From assembly GCA_019750915.1 (NCBI GenBank), contig JAIENY010000014.1, forward strand, positions 86,493-150,492: a stretch of 64,000 bases of DNA, written 5' to 3'. The translations under genes were made by a program, and so were the position numbers. Below, piece after piece: positions 54,201 to 61,820 of the stretch (its first letter is position 1; each line of letters starts with the position of its first letter). Origin of the DNA: Xanthobacteraceae bacterium (lineage in GTDB: Bacteria > Pseudomonadota > Alphaproteobacteria > Rhizobiales > Xanthobacteraceae). The notes under the pieces were generated by a model. It searched no databases and was not told the DNA's origin. It worked only from the letters and a program-made list of their open reading frames with translations.

Positions 54201-55871
54201 ATGTTTCTCAATCCCTCATCCTTGCGCGCGGACCTGCGGCTCACGAGCGGCCTTGTTCTGTTTGCCTTCGTTCTTTGCCACTTCACCGCCCATGCGACGC
54301 TTTTGATTTCGCTGCCGTTCGGCCAGGGCGCACTGCGAATACTGATGGCGCCATGGCAGACGCTGGCCGGCACGGCGATTTTAGCAGGGGCGGCAGTCGT
54401 TCATTATCTCAATGCATTGTGGTCGATCTATCGGCGCCGATCCCTGCGCATGTCGCGCTGGGAAATCTGGCAACTCATTCTCGGCTTGAGTATTCCGTTG
54501 TTATTAGTGCTTCACGTCATCGACACCCGAGTGGCCGAGCTGGCGTTTGGCAACGCGCCCACCTACGCATCGGTTCTTGTCACGATGTGGCTGAAACGTC
54601 CGGCTATCGCGGCTCTGCAATTCGCAACCGTGATCGTGGTGTGGACACACGCCTGCATCGGCATCCATTTCTGGCTCAGAACCAAGTCATGGTTTCCCAC
54701 GGCCGTTGTTTACCTTCGCCCCATCGTGGTGCTCCTGCCTGCGCTCGCGTTGGCAGGCTTCGTCAGCACCGGCAATCAGATCAGGGCCGAGGCGGCGCGT
54801 AATCCGGACGCGATACAGATCGTTCTGGACGATGCGAATTACACACAAGGCAGTCGCGACAAGATCCTCGAGATCGTACTTGCCGTCATTGCGATCCATC
54901 TGGCTCTGACGTTGCTGCCGTTCGGCGCGCGGAAAATCCGGTCGGTTCTGCGCCGCAGATTAAGCCCTCCGATCCTGACGCATCCGCGCGGCCGCAGCTT
55001 GACCGTTTTACCGGGAGCCAGCGTGCTTGAGACCTTGCGCGACAATGGAATTCCGCACGCCGCGGTCTGCGGTGGCCGGGCCCGATGCACGACCTGCCGC
55101 GTTCTTGTGACCGAGGGACTGGACGATCTTCCTCCGCCGAGCCCGATGGAGGCGCGCGCTCTGGCGCGCATCAACGCCTCCGCCGAAACCAGGCTTGCTT
55201 GCCAGCTTCATCCGGTTGCGGATATCTCGGTGGTCCCGTTATTGTCAGCCGAGGCGACTGCGCGGGATGCGGTGCGACAGGGCGGAATGGAAGGCAACGA
55301 GCGTCCCGTCACCGTCGTTTTTCTCGATCTTCGCAACTTTACCCGGCTGAGCGAAGGCCGGCTGCCTTACGATGTACTGTTTCTGCTCAATCAATTCTTT
55401 CACGAGATGATCAAGGCGCTCGACACCACGAAAGGCCATTACTCCCAATTCACCGGTGACGGCCTCATGGCGCTTTACGGCCTGAGAGGTGATCCAGCAG
55501 AGGGGGCGCGCAACGCGGTGCGCGGCGCCGAAAAAATGCTTCAGCAACTGGAATGGCTGAACACGCAGGTCGGTAGCGATTTGCGCGAACCGCTGCGCAT
55601 CGGCATCGGAATTCATTTCAGCGAGGCGATCGTCGGCTCAATGGGTCCGCCGAAGTCGCAAATCCTGACGGCGATCGGCGATACGGTGAACACCTGCGCG
55701 CGACTCGAAAGCCTGACGAAGGATTACGAGTGCTCCGTGGTCATGTCGCGCGAGGTTGCCGAGGTCGCCGGGATCGACATGGACGGGCATGCACTGCATG
55801 AAGCGAGCGTCAAGGGACGGATCGCGAAAGTGCAGTTCTATGCGCTGAATGCCGTCCCGGAAATCATCTAG
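54201..55871 (+). CDS. Membrane adenylate cyclase with ferredoxin domain (redox-linked cyclase)
   Basis: 556 residues in three parts. First, a six-helix membrane domain (1-250) with histidines in or near helices (LCHFTAHATLL, VVHYLNALW, LLVLHVIDTR, WTHACIGIHFW) recalling diheme cytochrome b subunits. Second, a plant-type 2Fe-2S ferredoxin domain (about 254-345) with ligands in VCGGRARCTTCRV (C-x5-C-x2-C) and CQLHP. Third, a class III cyclase domain (about 366-545) with metal aspartates in VVFLDLRNFTRLSE and FTGDGLMALYG, plus IGDTVNTCARLES. Function inferred: cAMP synthesis set by membrane redox state. Domain calls are firm; heme binding is a guess. Confidence 0.88.
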   Translation: MFLNPSSLRADLRLTSGLVLFAFVLCHFTAHATLLISLPFGQGALRILMAPWQTLAGTAILAGAAVVHYLNALWSIYRRRSLRMSRWEIWQLILGLSIPLLLVLHVIDTRVAELAFGNAPTYASVLVTMWLKRPAIAALQFATVIVVWTHACIGIHFWLRTKSWFPTAVVYLRPIVVLLPALALAGFVSTGNQIRAEAARNPDAIQIVLDDANYTQGSRDKILEIVLAVIAIHLALTLLPFGARKIRSVLRRRLSPPILTHPRGRSLTVLPGASVLETLRDNGIPHAAVCGGRARCTTCRVLVTEGLDDLPPPSPMEARALARINASAETRLACQLHPVADISVVPLLSAEATARDAVRQGGMEGNERPVTVVFLDLRNFTRLSEGRLPYDVLFLLNQFFHEMIKALDTTKGHYSQFTGDGLMALYGLRGDPAEGARNAVRGAEKMLQQLEWLNTQVGSDLREPLRIGIGIHFSEAIVGSMGPPKSQILTAIGDTVNTCARLESLTKDYECSVVMSREVAEVAGIDMDGHALHEASVKGRIAKVQFYALNAVPEII

Positions 55872-55889
55872 CCGCCACACCTCAGCTTA

Positions 55890-56720
55890 TCATTGCCCCT
55901 GTGCCAGCTTGTCGGCGAAGTAGGCGATGGTCTTGCGATAGATCACCGCCCTGTTCCACTCCCGCATCACATCAAAATTCGCCGAGCCTTCATGGTAATT
56001 GCCGCCTGGCTGCCAGCCGTTGGTCTTGAGCAGGTTTGCGGTCGAAGCCAGCACGTCCGGCACGCTGTGGCGCAGATCGACATGACCGTTGCCGTCGAAG
56101 TCGACGCCGTACTTGATGTAGGACGACGGCAGAAACTGCGTCTGCCCGATCTCGCCCGCATACGCGCCGATCATGTCGGAATAGGCCAGATCGCCACGCT
56201 GGAGAATCCTCAGCGCCGCCATCAGTTCGGTCTGAAAAAGATCGGTGCGCCGGCAGTCGTGCGCCATGGTGGCGAGCACGCGGAAGGTCGGCAGCTTGCC
56301 AATGTCGCCGCGGCCGAAATCGCTTTCCAGTCCCCAGATCGCGACCACGATTTCCGGCGGTACACCGAATCGCTGCTGGATGCGCGAGAGCAGCGACGCC
56401 TGCCGCAGCAGCATGTCGCGGCCGATCTTGATGCGGGAGGCGGTGACGCGGGTTGAGGCATATTGCTCGAATGTCTTGTTGAAGGTGCCGTGCTGGCGTC
56501 GGTCGAAGGCGAGCACCGCGGGATCCTCCTGCACGCTGCCGAGCGCCTGGCTTACCACGCTTTGAGAAATCCCGGCGCCCACCGCTTCGCGGGAAAAGTT
56601 CGAAACAAAGGTCCGAAAATCACCGCCGCATTGCGCGGCGAAGGACGGCGTCTGACTACAAACAACAAACCCGAATGCGCCGGCCAGAGACAGAAGACGG
56701 CGACCGAAAAAAGATCTCAT
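55890..56720 (-). CDS. Lytic murein transglycosylase, MltB/SLT_2 type
   Basis: 276 residues from ATG at 56720, preceded by GAGGA. Signal peptide LLSLAGAFGFVVCSQTPSFA. The catalytic glutamate lies in PPEIVVAIWGLESDFGRGDI; AYAGEIGQTQFLPSSYIKYG and VDFDGNGHVDLRHSVPDVLA are further family marks. It lacks the C-terminal peptidoglycan-binding domain that many relatives have. Cleaves glycan strands in the periplasm to give 1,6-anhydro-muropeptides. Confidence 0.92.
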   Translation of the reverse strand: MRSFFGRRLLSLAGAFGFVVCSQTPSFAAQCGGDFRTFVSNFSREAVGAGISQSVVSQALGSVQEDPAVLAFDRRQHGTFNKTFEQYASTRVTASRIKIGRDMLLRQASLLSRIQQRFGVPPEIVVAIWGLESDFGRGDIGKLPTFRVLATMAHDCRRTDLFQTELMAALRILQRGDLAYSDMIGAYAGEIGQTQFLPSSYIKYGVDFDGNGHVDLRHSVPDVLASTANLLKTNGWQPGGNYHEGSANFDVMREWNRAVIYRKTIAYFADKLAQGQ

Positions 56721-56919
56721 GTGAAAATCCTCAAATGCCCCGCTCGCGCGATGATGCCATGACGCGGCACGAATCGGAAGCCGACCGATAACGCGGGTGC
56801 GCCTGAACGGGTCCATTCGTCATGTATTTCTGTCAAAATTGTTTGACCTCCTTTGCTGCGGCAATCAGTTAAGACGTCCGCCCTCCCTCCATACTTAACC
56901 CGTCCGGAGATATCAGACC

Positions 56920-57771
56920 GTGGCTTACCTCGCTTTTGCACCCCAATCCGTGGCCGTCATCACCGGTGGCGCGTCCGGCATCGGTCTTGCCGCCGCCAAA
57001 CGCTTCGCTGCGCTCGGTATGGCAATCTGCATCGCCGACCTGGATCAGGAGCGCCTCGACGGCGCTGTCGCCGAGATTGCCGCAATATCCCCGGGCGGAT
57101 TGGGCGACGTCATGGGTATCGAATGCGATGTCAGCCGCCGCGATCAGGTCGAGGCGCTGGAAGCCGAGGTACGCGATATATTCGGCGGCACAGACGTGCT
57201 GATGAACAACGCCGGTATCGAACTGCCGAGCAACGCCATCGACGGGCCGTTCGAGAACTGGCAGCGGCTGCTTGACGTGAACCTGTGGGGCGTCATCAAC
57301 GGCACGCAGGTATTTGCGCCCGGCATGATCGCGCGAAAGCGGCGTGGCTACATCATCAATACCGGCTCCAAACAGGGCATCACTACTCCGCCCGGCAATC
57401 CGGCCTACAATGTCTCGAAGGCCGGGTTGAAGGCGTTCACCGAGGCGCTGGCGCATGAACTGCGCCAGCGTGAAAGCTGCAGCATCACCGCGCATCTGCT
57501 GATTCCCGGCTTCGTGTTCACCGGCATGACCGCGCGCGGTCGTATCGAGAAGCCCCAATCCGCGTGGACACCGGAACAGACAGTGGAGTTCATGCTGGAG
57601 AAGCTTGCGGCAGACGACTTCTACATCCTGTGCCCCGACAACGACGCGCCCCGCGCGCTGGACGAAAAGCGCATTGCCTGGGCGGCGGGCGACATCATTG
57701 AAAACCGCCCGGCACTTTCGCGCTGGCACAAGGATCATGCTGAGGCGTTCAAGGCGTTTTTGGAGAAATAG
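56920..57771 (+). CDS. Short-chain dehydrogenase/reductase
   Basis: 283 residues from GTG at 56920. Rossmann motif TGGASGIG, NNAG at NNAGIEL, and catalytic S-Y-K in NTGSKQGITTPPGNPAYNVSKAG. The C-terminal extension FYILCPDNDAPRALDEKRIA and ENRPALSRWHKDH is characteristic of one SDR subgroup. NAD(P)-dependent oxidoreductase, substrate unknown. The 3' part of this gene is echoed in two broken copies at 61216-61404 and 61536-61580. Confidence 0.9.
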   Translation: MAYLAFAPQSVAVITGGASGIGLAAAKRFAALGMAICIADLDQERLDGAVAEIAAISPGGLGDVMGIECDVSRRDQVEALEAEVRDIFGGTDVLMNNAGIELPSNAIDGPFENWQRLLDVNLWGVINGTQVFAPGMIARKRRGYIINTGSKQGITTPPGNPAYNVSKAGLKAFTEALAHELRQRESCSITAHLLIPGFVFTGMTARGRIEKPQSAWTPEQTVEFMLEKLAADDFYILCPDNDAPRALDEKRIAWAAGDIIENRPALSRWHKDHAEAFKAFLEK

Positions 57772-57834
57772 CGCACCGAGGACTTGCCGCGTTCGCGCAA
57801 ACAACCAACCGCAAATGGTCGAGCGGGCTGATTG

Positions 57835-59652
57835 CTAAGGCTTGTCGTTCGTGGGCATTGACGCCAGCAGAAGCGTATCCACCCGTTCGCGGATCCTCTT
57901 GAAGTCAGCGAGTGCCGTGCCCACGAGCGCATGACCCGAGATCGCGTTGGTGTGCAGAGGATCCACGTCCCGGCCATCGACCCGCATCTCGTAGTAAAGG
58001 TGAGGCCCAGTCGAGAGACCAGTCGAGCCGACATAGGCGATGGTCTGTCCTTGCCGCACATGATCGCCGACCTGCAATCCGCCAGCGACCCCGGCAATAT
58101 GCGCATAAGTCGTTTCGAACCGGGCGTCATGGCGGATGCGGATATATTTTCCGTAGCCCCATTCGCGATCGATCTTCGTCACCACGCCATCGGCAGCCAC
58201 CATGATTGGTGAACCCAGTGGGGCCGCATAATCGACCCCTTCGTGAAAACGACGATCGTGAAGGACAGGATGGATACGCCACCCGAATCCATCACCAAGC
58301 TTTCCGTTCGCCACCGGCACGCGCAGATAAGGACGCGGCACCGCGCGACCATCGGCATCATAATATTCGGCGCTGGCGTCGTCCGGTGCGAGAAAGCGAT
58401 AATAGCGGTCGGTTTTTCCTTCTGAACGAACCGCGGCATAAACGACAACCGGTTTGCCCTGATCATCGGACGAATAAAGCAACTCCGCTTTGCCATCGAC
58501 CGAGGCCGGGGCCGCCATATCGAGATCATTTGCGCAAGCCGCGATCACATCACTGATGGCAGCGCGGGCGATGTGAGCGGCATGCGCGACCGCATAAAGA
58601 CTATCGCGCAATGCGGAAGGCTGCGACGGCATCGCGGCATCATTGAGCACTTCCGTGCTGGGCTGGAATTCGGGCGGCGGTGCTACGGCCATCACGTAGC
58701 CGCCATCATGGGTCAATGCCGCTGCCGTGCCATGCCGTCCGTTGCGGTAGAGGCTGATGCGCAACGGCTGCAGCGAAGTGCGGTTATTGCTGAATTCAAC
58801 CACAATTTTTTCGCCGCCGCTGAACGATCTTGCCCCGAACAACGTGAGCGGCGTCAACAGCGTTTGAATCTGATGCGCGTCACGGGGATCGACACCGAGG
58901 ACGCCCAGAATTTGGTCAAGCGTATCGCCCTTTCGTGCGACAATCAGGCGGCGAAGACCTTTAGAGCCGTCATGCTCCGTCTTCGTTACCACCGTGAGAT
59001 TTATGGGCACGCCATCCGCCACAGCCGACGGTCTCCAGACATCATCGGCGCCCGCCGCAGCATAGGCGCGCGCACGATCCGGGAGGGTTTGCACATGCGA
59101 TGAACCGAGCCTGATTTCATTGGGAAGCACTTGCGGGCGCGGCGACGGCGCAGACGCGACAACCGGCAGCACTTTTTTGTTTTGCGCGGTGGACTCATTT
59201 AGCGGCGCACGCATCAACGGCGCGATGACGTGCGTGAATTGCCTTGTGCCGATTCCGCGATCGTCGATCTGCTCGATGCTGCTTTTGATCGGATCGCGGA
59301 TATCGGCAATTGCCGCGACCGCAAGCCGGTCGGCACGCGGAAACGCATCCGCATCATCCAGATGCGCCATCATTGCCGCACCCGCGATTCGCACATCCTC
59401 TCCAAGGAAGACATGCGCGGACACGATCATCGCCACGCCAGCACCGACAATCAGCAGCAGTTTCGCAACCAGCCACGTTCTCGGAATAACGAAACGATCC
59501 GCGAACCAGTGCAACCCGCGATGCAAATCAATCGGCGGCAGATGAAGCAGGGCGCTCACCGACGCGGATGACCGCGCGGCGCCTTGTTCAGATGTCGTCG
59601 TGGTGGCGCGAGTCCGCCGTTTCCCCAACGGACTCCATTCCAGTTTCTTCAC
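57835..59652 (-). CDS. M23-family peptidoglycan endopeptidase with LysM-like region
   Basis: 605 residues. One N-terminal membrane anchor (about 62-88: WLVAKLLLIVGAGVAMIVSA). A long periplasmic region includes LRRLIVARKGDTLDQILGVL, a LysM/OapA-like motif. The C-terminal M23 domain carries zinc ligands in DRRFHEGVDYAAPLGSPIMV and TYAHIAG. All metal residues look intact, so it should be an active DD-endopeptidase or amidase activator acting during growth or division. Confidence 0.9.
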   Translation of the reverse strand: MKKLEWSPLGKRRTRATTTTSEQGAARSSASVSALLHLPPIDLHRGLHWFADRFVIPRTWLVAKLLLIVGAGVAMIVSAHVFLGEDVRIAGAAMMAHLDDADAFPRADRLAVAAIADIRDPIKSSIEQIDDRGIGTRQFTHVIAPLMRAPLNESTAQNKKVLPVVASAPSPRPQVLPNEIRLGSSHVQTLPDRARAYAAAGADDVWRPSAVADGVPINLTVVTKTEHDGSKGLRRLIVARKGDTLDQILGVLGVDPRDAHQIQTLLTPLTLFGARSFSGGEKIVVEFSNNRTSLQPLRISLYRNGRHGTAAALTHDGGYVMAVAPPPEFQPSTEVLNDAAMPSQPSALRDSLYAVAHAAHIARAAISDVIAACANDLDMAAPASVDGKAELLYSSDDQGKPVVVYAAVRSEGKTDRYYRFLAPDDASAEYYDADGRAVPRPYLRVPVANGKLGDGFGWRIHPVLHDRRFHEGVDYAAPLGSPIMVAADGVVTKIDREWGYGKYIRIRHDARFETTYAHIAGVAGGLQVGDHVRQGQTIAYVGSTGLSTGPHLYYEMRVDGRDVDPLHTNAISGHALVGTALADFKRIRERVDTLLLASMPTNDKP

Positions 59653-59967
59653 CCGCCCCGTCCCGCGATCCCCAAATGCCCGCGACGCAGGCTCCGCAGT
59701 GTCGTCACAAGAGTTACAACTTGGTCATGGGGCAGTATTGTGGCGCGGCGCACAACGAGATGAAATGTGATCGAAAATACACGCGCGGTTGAAGACCGGT
59801 TGCGCGTCTTCTTTCCGATCTGCGACTGACGCTTTGTGCCGCGTTACGAAGCCGATTCAGATCACCGTCCGCGGCCAAGTTTCTTCCAGCGCACGGTCAG
59901 GTTTATACCGAAGCCTGCTTTTTACCGACGCACTTCGATCCACGCCGATAATGCCAGCTGGTCACCC
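59653..59967. other. Gene-poor spacer
   Basis: About 315 bp upstream of the M23 gene. It must hold that gene's promoter. I see no gene with credible coding character and no strong hairpin. Confidence 0.35.
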
Positions 59968-60126
59968 CTACTTCGGTGTTTTGAGGCCGGAGCTATTGGC
60001 CCATTCTTCAAGATGATCGAACACGTGCTGTTCGCTCGGCCGCGGGGACGGCCTGCCCTGACCGGGGGACGACCGCGACGCAGGCTCAAGCCGGTTGGGT
60101 TCGGGTCTTTGAGGAGATTTGCTCAT
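59968..60126 (-). CDS. Possible small basic hypothetical protein
   Basis: 52 residues from ATG at 60126. MSKSPQRPEPNRLEPASRSS, then Pro/Arg/Ser-rich sequence and the more protein-like end HVFDHLEEWANSSGLKTPK. GGA lies about 9 bases before the start. The C-terminal stretch makes me think it may be real, but I do not recognise it. Confidence 0.35.
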   Translation of the reverse strand: MSKSPQRPEPNRLEPASRSSPGQGRPSPRPSEQHVFDHLEEWANSSGLKTPK

Positions 60127-60290
60127 GCGATGTCCGGGGCTGGATGCGACCACCTCAACTTAGGGTCGACCCATCGCGGATTCAAGGTATAACGTATTGA
60201 TTTTATTATATTTTTCTACTCATTTGGCTTCTGTCAGGCCAATTGTGGAACCTGCCATTCATTAGTCAGTTGAGTAACCAGCACATTTTC

Positions 60291-60551
60291 ATGAGCGAGA
60301 AAATGCCGAACCGGGATCTGCGCGGCGAGCGCCTTCAAATCATGCTTTCGCCGGAAGAGCTTTCAATCGTTGACGATTTCCGCTTCCGCCACCGCATGCC
60401 GACCCGCGCGGCGGCAGTGCGGGAACTGCTGCGCCTTGGCCTTGCGGCCGTTGCCACCGACGCCGGACCGCGCATGAAATCGAGCAGTTACGGCGTCTTC
60501 AACCGCGGGGCGGATGGCCATCGCGATCCCTCCAGCGAGGACGAACTCTGA
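60291..60551 (+). CDS. Small ribbon-helix-helix-like protein
   Basis: 86 residues from ATG at 60291. GERLQIMLSPEELSIVDDFR and RMPTRAAAVRELLRLGLAAV have the strand-helix-helix pattern of CopG/Arc-like DNA-binding proteins, followed by a disordered acidic tail. A possible small regulator. No partner toxin gene is next to it. AT-rich sequence just upstream (60190-60240) could be its promoter. Confidence 0.65.
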   Translation: MSEKMPNRDLRGERLQIMLSPEELSIVDDFRFRHRMPTRAAAVRELLRLGLAAVATDAGPRMKSSSYGVFNRGADGHRDPSSEDEL

Positions 60552-61215
60552 TCGTTCGCGCGGCAATCCCATCGCCCCTGCACCCTGATGCAATTTTCAG
60601 ACAGCCATTTCGTGGTGCGCAGCAACTTCGGGAGCGAGCGGTCAATCCGCTCGCGTGAACGGGCGCGCGTCGGCCTCCCTGTTGTTGTGACGGCGCGGGC
60701 GCGCCCATCGTCCAAATCCATCACCCTCTGAAAACGAGGGCGCACGGAACGCCGGATGCGCGGAGCATCCGCAGCCTCGCGTGCAAAAGTGAAAAGCACA
60801 CGAGCAAAGTCACCACGAAAGCGCCGGACACATCCGGCGTTCCGCACGCGGTGGCTTTTGCTGGCTCGCTCCGCGATCAGAGCCCCCGGCGGCCGACCCG
60901 TGTGTAAAGGGCCACCGTTGTGGAGGGCTTATGACCCGCGCGCTTCGCAAGGAAGCGCGCGGCCCAGCCTCCGGGCGCAAAGGCGATTGCGCCGGGACCA
61001 CGCGGTTTGGGCCAACATCGACGCGGCGCTGCCGTCAGTCTCAAAGCCCTCGCGAGGTTGCCCTTGCGCGCATTGAAACATCGAACGCCGCGGCGTCGCT
61101 GCCGCATCCCGCCCCGCGACAAGTGACGATCGCGAGCCGCCCCTCTGAGTGGGACAGGATGGATAGGAATATAATCTTATTGCAGAAACTGTCAAGTCCC
61201 GCAGCAACCGCAGTG
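60552..61215. repeat. GC-rich intergenic repeat region
   Basis: No credible gene in about 660 bp. CGGAACGCCGGATG (60745-60758) recurs inverted at 60831-60844, and CGGATGC/GCATCCG (60753-60759/60765-60771) makes a nested hairpin. Translations in several frames give Arg/Pro/Ala-rich peptides of a kind I recall as spurious proteins in many Bradyrhizobiaceae genomes, suggesting a dispersed repeat family. That last point is memory, not a search. Confidence 0.5.
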
Positions 61216-61404
61216 ACGCCGGATTTCATGATCGCGGCACTCGCGAAGGGCGACTTCACTATTCTCTGCCCGGACAACGACGTGCCACGCGCGCTCGGCG
61301 AGAAGCGCATCGCGTGGGCTGCGGGCGATATTGTGGAAAACAGGCCGCCGCTGTCGCGGTGGCATAAGGATTGGGAGGGGAGGTTTAAGGAGTGGGTGGG
61401 GTGA
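61216..61404 (+). pseudogene. 3' remnant of an SDR gene (copy B)
   Basis: The last 62 codons read TPDFMIAALAKGDFTILCPD, NDVPRALGEKRIAWAAGDIV and ENRPPLSRWHKDWEGRFKEW, then VG and stop. This is clearly the C-terminal end of an SDR like the one at 56920-57771 (about 70 percent identical by eye). The Rossmann core and catalytic residues are absent; upstream sequence is the GC-rich repeat region. Confidence 0.8.
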
Positions 61405-61535
61405 GCGATATGAGATCGCAGCGTTTGGCGGCAAATTGCATGAGGCGGAGTGAGATTGAGTTTGGTTTCGAAAGACAGAACTGCGTCCGACCGGGCGCTT
61501 TTTTGTGTGTGATGTAGATACCGGTCGCAGAGGTT

Positions 61536-61580
61536 GCGGGCGACATCATCGGGGGAACCGCCTGTCGCTGTCTCATAAGG
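61536..61580 (+). pseudogene. Second, shorter SDR 3' relic (copy C)
   Basis: GCGGGCGACATCAT, then AACCGCC and CTGTCGCTGTCTCATAAGG follow the same DNA as the SDR tail that encodes AAGDI-ENRP-LSRWHK in copies A (from 57685) and B (61321-61368), with small indels. It marks the left edge of the AT-rich insert. Confidence 0.6.
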
Positions 61581-61600
61581 CGAGTTCAAAATATATTGCC

Positions 61601-61630
61601 GTAGTGTACGGTATATATACCGTACACTAC
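61601..61630. repeat. Palindrome P1 upstream of the AbiEi-like gene
   Basis: Perfect 30-bp palindrome. Left arm GTAGTGTACGGTATA and its exact complement, centre between 61615 and 61616. Core GTATATATAC shared with P2 and P3. Confidence 0.9.
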
Positions 61631-61678
61631 TGCAATTTATTCTTTTCGAGGTTTTGGAACCGTATGCAGCTCAATGGT

Positions 61679-61708
61679 GTGGTGAGCGGTATATATACGG
61701 CTCACCAC
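61679..61708. repeat. Palindrome P2 upstream of the AbiEi-like gene
   Basis: 30-bp palindrome with one mismatched pair (61688/61699). Left arm GTGGTGAGCGGTATA; right arm TATACGGCTCACCAC. Same core as P1, different arms. Centre 78 bp from that of P1. Confidence 0.9.
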
Positions 61709-61740
61709 GTCAAATGGAGCCTTTAAGCCCTTATCTAGGA

Positions 61741-61769
61741 TTGCATTTTTTAAAGGATTATTGTATTTT
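61741..61769 (+). promoter_or_regulatory. Predicted promoter of the AbiEi-like gene
   Basis: TTGCAT (61741-61746), 17-bp spacer, TATTTT (61764-61769). Transcription would start near 61776, inside palindrome P3, giving a 5' leader of about 45 nt. Confidence 0.5.
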
Positions 61770-61795
61770 CTCGATGGTATATATACCATCGAGAA
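61768..61795. repeat. Palindrome P3 overlapping the predicted start of transcription
   Basis: Perfect 28-bp palindrome. Left arm TTCTCGATGGTATA and exact complement, centre between 61781 and 61782, 88 bp from P2. It begins inside the predicted -10 box and ends 25 bp before the start codon, a classic repressor position. Confidence 0.9.
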
Positions 61796-61820
61796 CAGCA
61801 TTTATCAAAGAGGTGGTTTT

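Noticed and set aside
61601..61795. Three palindromes as a CRISPR array, attC sites or a type III toxin-antitoxin RNA repeat
   Set aside because: CRISPR needs identical repeats and regular spacers; here the arms differ and spacing is 78 and 88 bp. attC sites need integron core motifs, and no integrase is present. Type III RNA antitoxins are near-identical tandem repeats before a ToxN-like gene; the gene here is AbiEi-like.
61761..61820. Longer AbiEi-like frame beginning with TTG at 61761
   Set aside because: It would translate through palindrome P3 and overlap the predicted -10 box, and it has no ribosome site; the TTG at 61821 has AGGTGG at proper distance.
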